The position numbers and the translations under genes are program-made. From contig JAURLR010000316.1 of NCBI GenBank assembly GCA_030831135.1, positions 1 through 5,710 of the forward strand: a DNA stretch of 5,710 nt, given 5' to 3'. This DNA is from Alphaproteobacteria bacterium (GTDB lineage Bacteria; Pseudomonadota; Alphaproteobacteria; UBA6615). How positions within the stretch are numbered: position 1 is the stretch's first letter; the number at the start of each line of letters is the position of its first letter. The notes below the pieces were generated by a model. The model was not told where the DNA came from. It did not search any database and worked only from the letters and a program-made list of their open reading frames with translations. Shown here piece by piece: positions 1-5,410 of this stretch.

Positions 1-536
1 AGATCGTGGATTCCACCGAGAACGCGATCATGCTGCAGCAGTTCCAGAACCCTGCCAACCCGGAGGTCCACCGCCACACCACGGCAGAGGAAATCTGGAA
101 CGACACCAAGGGTGCAGTGGATGTGCTGGTGGCCGGTGTCGGTACCGGCGGCACCATCACCGGGGTCGGCGAAGTTCTCAAAGCACGCAAGCCCGGCCTC
201 CATGTCGTCGCCGTGGAACCCGAGGATAGCGCCGTTCTGGCCGGCGGACCCGCCGGGCCGCACATGCTGCAGGGGATCGGCGCGGGCTTCATCCCTGACA
301 CACTGAACACGCAGATTTATGACGAGGTGCTGGGCATCGCCAATGAAACCGCGCTTGAAACCGCGCGCAAGCTGGCACGGATCGAAGGCATTCCTGTGGG
401 GATTTCATCGGGCGCAGCGATCGCTGCAGCGCTCGAAGTCGGTGCGCGGGACGAGATGGCCGGCAAGCTGATGGTTGTCATCCTGCCCTCCTTTGCCGAG
501 CGTTATCTCTCAACGGCATTGTTCGAGGGCATCTAG
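1..536 (+). CDS. cysK: Cysteine synthase (O-acetylserine sulfhydrylase), C-terminal part; 5' end outside window
   Basis: PLP-dependent cytosolic enzyme that makes L-cysteine from O-acetyl-L-serine and sulfide. The frame is open from the window edge (first whole codon at 3), so the GTG at 6 is internal and the true start lies upstream. About 177 residues are visible, a bit over half of the usual 305-330. The phosphate-binding loop GTGGT lies at 141-155, within [10 protein letters not shown]. The GISSGAA stretch that contacts the pyridine nitrogen lies at about 399-419, and the family C-terminal signature reads [10 protein letters not shown]. The PLP lysine and the TSGNTG substrate loop would be upstream. 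The PSF form of the last motif, rather than PDTG, occurs in some CysK-type enzymes. The TAG stop at 534-536 is 8 bases before the next gene. CysM or cystathionine beta-synthase-like alternatives are less likely, because there is no extra C-terminal domain and the match to CysK is close throughout. The family call is firm; the CysK subtype is likely. Confidence 0.93.
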   Translation, partial: IVDSTENAIMLQQFQNPANPEVHRHTTAEEIWNDTKGAVDVLVAGVGTGGTITGVGEVLKARKPGLHVVAVEPEDSAVLAGGPAGPHMLQGIGAGFIPDTLNTQIYDEVLGIANETALETARKLARIEGIPVGISSGAAIAAALEVGARDEMAGKLMVVILPSFAERYLSTALFEGI

Positions 537-538
537 GA
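535..538 (+). promoter_or_regulatory. Ribosome binding site overlapping the cysK stop codon
   Basis: AGGA lies 6 bases before the ATG at 545 and shares its first two bases with the TAG stop of cysK. This placement supports the ATG at 545 and suggests that translation of the adenylyltransferase is coupled to cysK. Confidence 0.55.
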
Positions 539-544
539 CCGCCC

Positions 545-1315
545 ATGGAGCTTACCGAGGAACAGTTTCACCGCTATGCCCGCCACCTGATCCTCGACGA
601 GGTCGGCGAGGAAGGGCAGGAGAAACTGCTCGAATCCAGCGTGCTGGTGGTGGGCGCCGGAGGCCTCGGCGCCCCGCTGCTGATGTACCTGGCCGCCGCC
701 GGTGTCGGCACCTTGGGAATAATTGACGACGATGAAGTCGACCTGACCAATCTGCAGCGGCAGATCGTTCATGTAACGGATGCGGTCGGCCAGAAAAAGA
801 CAGACTCTGCAAAGGCTACGCTGGCAGCCCTGAACCCGGGCATCAATGTCATCACCCATGATGTTCGACTCACAGCAGAAAATGCCGAAACGATCATCGC
901 AGGCTATGACCTTGTCGCCGATGGCTCGGACAATTTCGAGACACGCTATCTTCTCAACGACCACTGCTATCGCGTTGGAATCCCTCTCATTGCAGCAGCC
1001 ATGCTGCGGTTCGAAGGCCAGCTCTTCACCTTCCGTCGCAACGACGATGCGCCGACGGCGTGTTATCGCTGCATTTTCCCCGAAGCGCCGCCGCCCGAGA
1101 TGGTGCCGCGCTGCGAGGAAGCCGGGATTCTTGGTGCGCTCGCCGCTGTCATGGGCTCGCTGCAAACCACCGAGGTGCTAAAGGAATTGCTCGGCCTGGG
1201 CGAGAGCCTGGCCGGTCGGATGCTGATCTATGATTCCCTGGCGACCGAGTTCCACAGCATCAAGCTGCCCCACGATCCCGATTGCGCCTTGTGCGGAGAC
1301 AATCCGACGATCTGA
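545..1315 (+). CDS. moeB: MoeB/ThiF-family sulfur-carrier protein adenylyltransferase (E1-like)
   Basis: The family adenylates the C-terminal glycine of a small ubiquitin-like sulfur carrier (MoaD for molybdopterin, ThiS for thiamine) so that sulfur can be loaded. The 256 residues fit MoeB/ThiF length; there is no rhodanese extension, unlike MoeZ/MOCS3 proteins. The nucleotide loop GAGGLG is at 37-42, followed by DDDEVDLTNLQRQ at 61-73. Residues equivalent to E. coli MoeB R14, R73, K86 and D130 are present as R13, R72, K85 and D129. The structural zinc site is complete, with CYRC at 173-176 and CALC at 247-250. C190, in PRCEEAG, matches the ThiF Cys184/MoeB Cys187 position. The ATG at 545 has an AGGA at 6-base spacing. 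It follows cysK by 8 bases, so the two are probably co-transcribed. MoeB versus ThiF cannot be settled without seeing which carrier gene the genome pairs with it; the symbol is a best guess. Confidence 0.9.
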   Translation: MELTEEQFHRYARHLILDEVGEEGQEKLLESSVLVVGAGGLGAPLLMYLAAAGVGTLGIIDDDEVDLTNLQRQIVHVTDAVGQKKTDSAKATLAALNPGINVITHDVRLTAENAETIIAGYDLVADGSDNFETRYLLNDHCYRVGIPLIAAAMLRFEGQLFTFRRNDDAPTACYRCIFPEAPPPEMVPRCEEAGILGALAAVMGSLQTTEVLKELLGLGESLAGRMLIYDSLATEFHSIKLPHDPDCALCGDNPTI

Positions 1316-1335
1316 GCGGGGATCGCTTGTTCTTT

Positions 1336-1426
1336 CCGGTCATGGCCGGACTTGATCCGACCATCCACGTGGCAATGCCACGTGTCTCTTGAACGTGGAT
1401 GCCCGCAACGAGTGCGGGCACGACGG
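1336..1426. repeat. 91-bp dispersed-type inverted repeat element with three hairpins (element 1)
   Basis: Arm 1 (1336-1369) and the reverse complement of arm 2 (1394-1426) agree at 25 of 33 aligned bases, with one single-base gap; both run inwards to CATCCACG. Each arm has its own hairpin: 1344-1350 with 1356-1362 (one C-A mismatch, 5-base loop) and 1401-1407 with 1413-1419 (seven perfect pairs, 5-base loop). A third hairpin in the middle pairs CACGTGGC (1366-1373) with GCCACGTG (1377-1384). Two hairpin pairs differ between arms by double compensatory changes. The sequence resembles the TCATGGCCGG...CATCCACG palindromes scattered in many alphaproteobacterial genomes; that likeness is from memory. 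It fills most of the 138-bp gap between the convergent ends of the MoeB/ThiF and dehydrogenase genes, where it might also stop transcription from both sides. There is no clear U-tract, so that role is inferred. Confidence 0.8.
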
Positions 1427-1453
1427 CAACCACAAAATCAACACGGTCAAAGC

Positions 1454-2440
1454 CTAGAACATCATCTCCAGCACCCGGTCGGGCGGGGTGTGGCCATCTA
1501 CGAAGGTGCGGATGTTGACGATCACCTTTTCACCCATTTCATGCCGGCCTTCCACCGTGGCCGAACCCAGATGGGGCAGCAGCAGAACATTGTCCGAGGC
1601 CAGCAGGCGCGGATCAACTGCAGGCTCATGCTCGAAGACATCGAGACCGGCACCGGCGATTTTTCCCGCTTCTATCAGGTCGGCAAGCGCGCGTTCGTCG
1701 ATCACCTCACCACGTGAGGTGTTCACCAGATAGGCATGGGGCGAAATCAGTTCCAACCGGCGACGCGACAGCAGGTGATAGGTCGCCGGTGTGCGCGGGC
1801 AGTTGATGGAGATGATATCGACCCGCGCCAACATCTGGTCGAGGGATTCCCAATAGGTCGCATCGAGTTCATCCTCGATATCGGGATGCACCGGACGCCG
1901 GTTGTGATAGTGGATTTCCAGACCGAAGCCGCGCGCGCGGCGTGCCAGCGCACAGCCGATCCGGCCCATCCCGACAATCCCGAGTTGCTTGCCCCAGATG
2001 CGCCGGCCCGGCAGCAATGTCGGTGACCAGCCGGTCCAGTCCCCCGCCCGCAGCAGCCGCGCACCTTCCGAAATGCGTCGCGGTACGGCCAGCACCAGCG
2101 CCATGGTCATGTCAGCGGTGTCTTCAGTCAGGACGCCGGGGGTATTCGTGACCGTGATTCCGCGCTGCCGGGCCGCGGGCAAATCCACATTGTCGACGCC
2201 ATTGCCATAATTGGCGATCAGCTTCAGACGATCTCCCGCCTGCGCGATCAGCTCGGCGCTGATATGGTCGGTGATCGTCGGCACCAGAACATCAGCGCTC
2301 TGCATGGCGGCAATCAGGGCAGATTCCGACATCGGTGTGTCGGTCTCGTTCAGACGCGTGTCAAAGAGTTCCCGCATCCGGGCTTCGGTGGCCTCGGGCA
2401 GTTTTCGGGTGACAATCACGACGGGTTTGGTGCTGGTCAT
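1454..2440 (-). CDS. D-2-hydroxyacid dehydrogenase, glyoxylate/hydroxypyruvate reductase type
   Basis: NAD(P)H-dependent cytosolic oxidoreductase of 328 residues, the usual length of the family. It probably reduces glyoxylate or hydroxypyruvate, or oxidises D-glycerate. The Rossmann motif GMGRIG is at 157-162. The catalytic triad is visible as R243 (NTSRGEVID), E272 (DVFEHEP) and H290 (LPHLGSATVEGR). The substrate-binding loop NYGNGVDNVD lies at 77-86. After the second Rossmann strand the sequence is YHNRRP, with two arginines and no acidic residue, which favours NADP(H); that is inference. The ATG at 2440 has AAAGG 4 bases upstream and gives the family N-terminus MTSTKPVVIV. The frame stays open a further 92 codons upstream, but that part overlaps the SH3 gene on the other strand and lacks family character. 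Other family members such as formate or phosphoglycerate dehydrogenase fit less well in length and motifs. The exact substrate is uncertain. Confidence 0.9.
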   Translation of the reverse strand: MTSTKPVVIVTRKLPEATEARMRELFDTRLNETDTPMSESALIAAMQSADVLVPTITDHISAELIAQAGDRLKLIANYGNGVDNVDLPAARQRGITVTNTPGVLTEDTADMTMALVLAVPRRISEGARLLRAGDWTGWSPTLLPGRRIWGKQLGIVGMGRIGCALARRARGFGLEIHYHNRRPVHPDIEDELDATYWESLDQMLARVDIISINCPRTPATYHLLSRRRLELISPHAYLVNTSRGEVIDERALADLIEAGKIAGAGLDVFEHEPAVDPRLLASDNVLLLPHLGSATVEGRHEMGEKVIVNIRTFVDGHTPPDRVLEMMF

Positions 2441-2595
2441 CAGGCCTTTGACGCGACGAGGGAAATGTCGAACAGGGTTAAGCGCCGCGCAGAACGGCTC
2501 TACGCCTCGAATATCGCGGAAGATGGTCGCGGCGCAAGCGCAGACGATGTATCCCTTTGCTTGACCGCTGCAACCCGGTTCGCTAGATGCACAGC
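2441..2595. promoter_or_regulatory. Divergent intergenic region between the dehydrogenase and SH3 genes
   Basis: The two genes point away from each other across 155 bases, so both promoters should lie here. On the plus strand a good housekeeping-type candidate ends at the SH3 start (separate entry). On the minus strand I see only the weak AAAGG ribosome site at 2445-2449 and no convincing promoter. No clear operator palindrome was found. Confidence 0.5.
2561..2589 (+). promoter_or_regulatory. Candidate Caulobacter-type sigma-73 promoter of the SH3 gene
   Basis: TTGACCG (2561-2567), 14 bases, then GCTAGATG (2582-2589). The published Caulobacter housekeeping consensus, as I recall it, is TTGACGS, 10-14 bases, GCTANAWC; this site departs from it at one base in each box. 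Taking TTGACC and TAGATG as hexamers gives a 17-base spacer and a predicted transcription start at about 2596, which is the A of an in-frame ATG. This is inferred from sequence alone. Confidence 0.4.
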
Positions 2596-3138
2596 ATGTT
2601 ACCGCGCCTGATATCCACTGCCCTGATCGCCACGACGCTTGTCTTTGCAGGCTCGACGCTCCCAACCCCCGTCGCAGCACAAACGCCGGCGACGGAGACG
2701 CGCGCTCCCAATCCATCCGGTTTGCCGATCCCGCGCTGGGTCAGCATCCGGGCCAGTGAAGTGAACATGCGCACCGGGCCGGGCGCGCGCTATCCCATCG
2801 ACTGGGTGCTGCAGTTCCGCAACCTCCCTGTCGAGGTGGTCGGTGAGTTCGAGAACTGGCGCCAGATCCGCGCAAGGGACGACACGACAGGCTGGGTGCA
2901 CAAATCCATGCTGTCGGGGAGCCGCATGGCAAGCGTGGCTGTCGCACGGGCCCGGGTGATGCAAAAGCCGGATTCCGGATCGCCTGTCGCGGCCTTTGTC
3001 GAGGAAGACGTGGTCGTTGCGCTGGATGCCTGCGAACCGGAGTGGTGCCGTGTGGCGATTGCCAGCCATGGCGTTGAAGGCTGGATCCCGCGCGCCGCCT
3101 TGTGGGGATTGTACCCGAACGAGATCGTGACGCCCTAG
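2596..3138 (+). CDS. Exported protein with two bacterial SH3-like domains
   Basis: 180 residues from the ATG at 2596. The signal peptide has an arginine near the start, a hydrophobic core (LISTALIATTLVFAG) and a likely cleavage after PVAA (residue 28), giving a periplasmic product. A Pro/Ala-rich linker leads into a first SH3-like domain at about 48-109 with the typical VNMRTGPGARYP, LPVEVVGEFENW and TGWVHKSML stretches (SH3_3/SH3_4-like). A more divergent second repeat at about 111-172 keeps EPEWCRVA and EGWIPRAALWG. C146 and C151 sit close together in the second repeat and could form a disulfide. Such domains usually bind peptidoglycan or other envelope partners; the actual role is unknown. 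An in-frame ATG at 2587 would add three residues, but it lies inside the candidate -10 box, so 2596 is preferred. Neither start has a Shine-Dalgarno sequence. The gene is divergent from the dehydrogenase. Confidence 0.85.
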   Translation: MLPRLISTALIATTLVFAGSTLPTPVAAQTPATETRAPNPSGLPIPRWVSIRASEVNMRTGPGARYPIDWVLQFRNLPVEVVGEFENWRQIRARDDTTGWVHKSMLSGSRMASVAVARARVMQKPDSGSPVAAFVEEDVVVALDACEPEWCRVAIASHGVEGWIPRAALWGLYPNEIVTP

Positions 3139-3161
3139 GCGCGCAAGACGACACCACAGTC

Positions 3162-3252
3162 GTAGGGGCAGGTTTTATACCTGCCCGGGCCTGTTCCATC
3201 AGATCAATCTTCGGATAAAGCCGTTGCGGACGGGTTTGAAACCCGCCCCTAC
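3162..3252. repeat. 91-bp inverted repeat element with two arm hairpins (element 2)
   Basis: Begins GTAGGGGC and ends GCCCCTAC, a perfect 8-bp terminal inverted repeat. Arm 1 (3162-3188) and the reverse complement of arm 2 (3226-3252) agree at 21 of 27 bases. Arm 1 forms a hairpin of eight pairs (3166-3173 with 3179-3186, 5-base loop). Arm 2 forms one around AAACCCG and its partner (3231-3237 with 3239-3245, tight loop, with more pairs possible outside). One stem pair changes from A-T in arm 1 to G-C in arm 2. The unit resembles the GTAGGGGCGGGTTT palindromes I associate with alphaproteobacterial genomes. It occupies the convergent gap between the SH3 and DUF3501 genes and may also help end transcription. 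No target-site duplication is evident. Confidence 0.8.
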
Positions 3253-3270
3253 AGCACGGCGTGTACTCTG

Positions 3271-3861
3271 CTACGCAAAATCACCGGCGAGTTCGGCCCG
3301 CACAGCTTCGGGCAGCATGGTCATATGCGCGTATTCGGGGTGCGAGAATCCGAAGGTGACCTCCGTTCCGGCCTCACTGAACTTCGTGGCTTGATCGTCG
3401 GTAAACGGGAAATGCACGAACTGGACGGAGCTCGCCTTGCCATCTGCCGTGGTGCGGTCGAGATCGGTTTCGGGCTCACCGGTGATGGTCTCACCGGCAA
3501 ATTTCAGGAACACGGTTTCCTCGATTCCGCCGATCTTGGAGAGCACCATCTTGCGGCGCACCGGATCATCGATCTCGAACATGATCGTGGTCACCAGTTC
3601 GCGCCCGTTGGGGATCATCGGATTGTAGGCACGAAGTTCGTCGTCGATCTGTTCGTCGCCACCCCGTTCGATGAACAGCATCTCATGCACCTGGTGCCAC
3701 ATGGTTGCGTAGCATTCGAAATAGGCCGTCGCATGGGGGCCAACATCGACGCGCCGGTTCTTCTTGCGGGCAACAACCTCAGCGCGGCGTTCCTTGCGGT
3801 TCGCGCCATAGGTTTCCATATCGAGAATGTCGTCGCGGGTGATTTCACGTTTCGCGGACAT
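3271..3861 (-). CDS. DUF3501 family protein
   Basis: 196 residues from the ATG at 3861; a soluble protein without signal peptide, membrane segment or cofactor motif that I recognise. It matches the DUF3501 family along its whole length: REITRDDIL near the start, RRVDVGPHATAYFE (37-49), MWHQVHEMLFIERGG (54-68), AYNPMIPNGREL (79-89), MFEIDDPVRR (94-103), then DRTTADGKASSVQFVHFPFT and the final HPEYAHMTMLPEAVRAELAGDF. The biochemical function is unknown. Histidines and acidic residues in the MWHQVHEML stretch are conserved in homologues as I remember them, so metal binding is conceivable but unproven. An alternative ATG at 3879 overlaps the stop of the upstream gene (TGATG) and would add six residues (MMELDT). 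The start at 3861 is preferred for its GGAG 9 bases upstream and the fit to family N-termini. It is the last gene of the rubrerythrin/Fe-S block and sits next to such genes in other proteobacteria. Confidence 0.88.
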   Translation of the reverse strand: MSAKREITRDDILDMETYGANRKERRAEVVARKKNRRVDVGPHATAYFECYATMWHQVHEMLFIERGGDEQIDDELRAYNPMIPNGRELVTTIMFEIDDPVRRKMVLSKIGGIEETVFLKFAGETITGEPETDLDRTTADGKASSVQFVHFPFTDDQATKFSEAGTEVTFGFSHPEYAHMTMLPEAVRAELAGDFA

Positions 3862-3870
3862 GGTGTCCAG

Positions 3871-3874
3871 CTCC
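3871..3874 (-). promoter_or_regulatory. Ribosome binding site deciding the DUF3501 start
   Basis: GGAG on the minus strand lies 9 bases before the ATG at 3861. The alternative ATG at 3879 has no such site and would rely on coupling to the overlapping stop codon, so this element favours 3861. Confidence 0.45.
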
Positions 3875-3878
3875 ATCA

Positions 3879-5261
3879 TCAGGTGTTGAGTTCAGGCGCC
3901 AGACCATAGGCCAGCGCAAACAATTCGACCGGGTGGTAACTGCGGGCCGGCACGGTCTGGCCTTCATCGAGCTGCCGCTCGATGCCCTGCAGGATATGAT
4001 CGGCGGCGAGCGGGCATTCCGAAGCAATGAAGCGCGTTCCCACATCCTTGGCCTGACGGGCCACCGGACGGCCGACCTTGATTGCGGTCTCGAAATACTC
4101 TTCCATCACGCCCCAGGACCCGCCATGACCCGAGCATCGCTCGATCACCTTGAGGTCGGCCTCGGGAATCAGCCGCAGCATTTCAGCCGCCTTCTGGCCC
4201 ATATTCTGGGCCCGGGCATGACAGGCCAGGTGCAGCGCGACAGGCTCCGGCAGGGCTGACAAGCCCTCGACAAGGCCTTCATTCCTGGCGATATCGACAA
4301 TGTACTCGGTGATGTCACGGGTTGCCTTGGACAGGGCGGCAACATCTTCATCGTCGGGCACGATCAGCGGCCACTCGAATTTCATCATCAGCGCGCAGGA
4401 CGGGGTCAGCGCAATGATGTCACGCCCCGCATCGACCTGGGGACGGAACGCCTTGGCGACAATTTTCGCATAGCTCGCCACGTCTTCCATCAAGCCCTGC
4501 TCAAGCTGCGGCATGCCGCAGCAATGCGGGTGAATGGCGGTCGTTGAGACACCGTTCTTCGCCAGGATGCGCTGGGCGAACACGCCCGTATCGGGCTTGT
4601 TGTAATTCACGAAGCATGTCGCATAGAGCACCGCCTCGCGACCATGGGCCGGGGCCGCGGTATTGATTTCCGGCGGGCGGTTTTCGGCCTGTGCGACAAA
4701 AGTCTTTGAGGATGGGACGTATTTCGGCAGCTCGGCCTTGCGGTGCACGCCGGCAATCTTTTCGATCACCGGGCGGGTCAGCTTGTTGTCGCGATCCGAA
4801 GCCCAGTTGGCCAGACCGGACATCTTGCCCGCCAGACGGCCATTGCGGTCGGTCTGGATCAGCTGGTTCTCATTCCATGGAACGCCGTCCTGCTTGGCCT
4901 CGACCGCGCGATAGCGCAGCATCAGATGCGGAAAATCGAGATTGAACTCGTGGGGCGGCACATAGGGGCACTTGGTCATGAAGCACATGTCGCACAGGGT
5001 GCAGGCATCCACGACGGGCTTGAAATCAGCGCTGTCGACCGTGTCCAGCTCCCCGGATTCGGATTCATCAATCAGGTCGAACAGGCGCGGGAATGAATCA
5101 CACAGATTGAAGCAGCGTCGGCAACCGTGGCAGATGTCGAACACCCGGCGGAGCTCTTCGTCGAGCTTTTCGGTGTCAAAGAAGTCAGGTTCCTGCCATT
5201 CAATGGGATGCCGCGTGGGCGCATCGAGGCTTCCTTCGCGTGGGGCTGTGCCATCACTCAT
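3879..5261 (-). CDS. Two-[4Fe-4S], CCG-domain iron-sulfur oxidoreductase subunit (GlpC/HdrB-related)
   Basis: 460 residues, soluble, no signal peptide. The N-terminal part holds two 4Fe-4S binding motifs: C44-C47-C50-C54 (CHGCRRCFNLC) and C87-C90-C93-C98 (CTLCDMCFMTKCP). Two CCG-type cysteine-rich domains follow. The first has C216, the pair C247-C248 in HPHCCGMP, and C289. The second has C347 (LACHARAQNMG), a single C376 in ERCSGHGGSWG in place of CCG, and C416 (SECPLAADH). This architecture is that of the heterodisulfide reductase-related Fe-S proteins, longer than GlpC (about 396). No flavin domain is visible, so it probably carries electrons for partner proteins. The ATG at 5261 has AAGGAG at 7-base spacing. 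It lies between rubrerythrin and DUF3501, and its TGA overlaps a possible DUF3501 start by one base. The family is firm; the electron donor and acceptor are unknown, with rubrerythrin a reasonable candidate acceptor. Confidence 0.92.
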   Translation of the reverse strand: MSDGTAPREGSLDAPTRHPIEWQEPDFFDTEKLDEELRRVFDICHGCRRCFNLCDSFPRLFDLIDESESGELDTVDSADFKPVVDACTLCDMCFMTKCPYVPPHEFNLDFPHLMLRYRAVEAKQDGVPWNENQLIQTDRNGRLAGKMSGLANWASDRDNKLTRPVIEKIAGVHRKAELPKYVPSSKTFVAQAENRPPEINTAAPAHGREAVLYATCFVNYNKPDTGVFAQRILAKNGVSTTAIHPHCCGMPQLEQGLMEDVASYAKIVAKAFRPQVDAGRDIIALTPSCALMMKFEWPLIVPDDEDVAALSKATRDITEYIVDIARNEGLVEGLSALPEPVALHLACHARAQNMGQKAAEMLRLIPEADLKVIERCSGHGGSWGVMEEYFETAIKVGRPVARQAKDVGTRFIASECPLAADHILQGIERQLDEGQTVPARSYHPVELFALAYGLAPELNT

Positions 5262-5268
5262 GATCCTG

Positions 5269-5274
5269 CTCCTT
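5269..5274 (-). promoter_or_regulatory. Strong ribosome binding site of the CCG-domain Fe-S protein gene
   Basis: AAGGAG on the minus strand, 7 bases before the ATG at 5261. It is the best Shine-Dalgarno match in the window and fixes that start. Confidence 0.7.
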
Positions 5275-5371
5275 GCCTGTTGATCATACTGCTGCAGCAG
5301 ACGCAGCTTTCCCGTTCATCGGCAACGCAGAACGCGGGCCGGGGGTGGGATGTTCACAAAATGCAGAATAA

Positions 5372-5404
5372 TCGGGGCTGCCTGTACCGGACAGACAGCC
5401 CCGA
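5372..5404 (-). terminator. Terminator-like hairpin after rubrerythrin
   Basis: TCGGGGCTG (5372-5380) pairs with CAGCCCCGA (5396-5404), then one C-A mismatch, then CTGT (5382-5385) pairs with ACAG (5391-5394) around a 5-base loop. The hairpin starts 6 bases past the rubrerythrin stop. On the minus strand it is followed by a weak, interrupted T-rich stretch (TTATTCTGCATTTTG). It may therefore be a partial terminator or a 3'-end stabiliser rather than a full stop, letting some transcripts reach the Fe-S gene. Confidence 0.55.
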
Positions 5405-5410
5405 CCGAAA

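Noticed and set aside
533..1165. 210-residue open frame on the minus strand
   Set aside because: It lies opposite the MoeB/ThiF gene, whose motifs are complete; the composition is arginine/histidine-rich and matches no family I know. It is a shadow of a GC-rich gene.
1352..1717. 121-residue open frame on the plus strand starting inside repeat element 1
   Set aside because: It runs antisense into the 3' end of the dehydrogenase gene and starts in repeat DNA; there is no ribosome site or family likeness.
2510..2537. Possible minus-strand promoter for the dehydrogenase (TTGCGC, 16 bases, GATATT)
   Set aside because: Both boxes are weak; some promoter must exist in this gap, but this one cannot be picked with confidence.
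2441..2716. 92-codon open extension upstream of the dehydrogenase start
   Set aside because: It overlaps the opposite-strand SH3 gene and its promoter region, contains nothing like the dehydrogenase family, and the ATG at 2440 gives the standard 328-residue protein.
1316..3270. CRISPR array or transposase linked to the repeats
   Set aside because: Only single inverted pairs are present, with no spaced direct repeats, and no transposase-like protein is encoded in the window.
3325..3909. 194-residue open frame on the plus strand
   Set aside because: It is antisense to the DUF3501 gene, has no recognisable motif or ribosome site, and is explained by codon bias on the coding strand.
4743..5096. 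117-residue open frame on the plus strand
   Set aside because: It is antisense to the Fe-S protein gene, which carries all expected cysteines.
5281..5300. Palindromes TGATCA and CTGCTGCAGCAG in the leader of the Fe-S gene, with a TATGAT box on the minus strand
   Set aside because: The TATGAT has no -35 partner at a usable distance and the palindromes are short; as an operator or promoter this is not better than chance.
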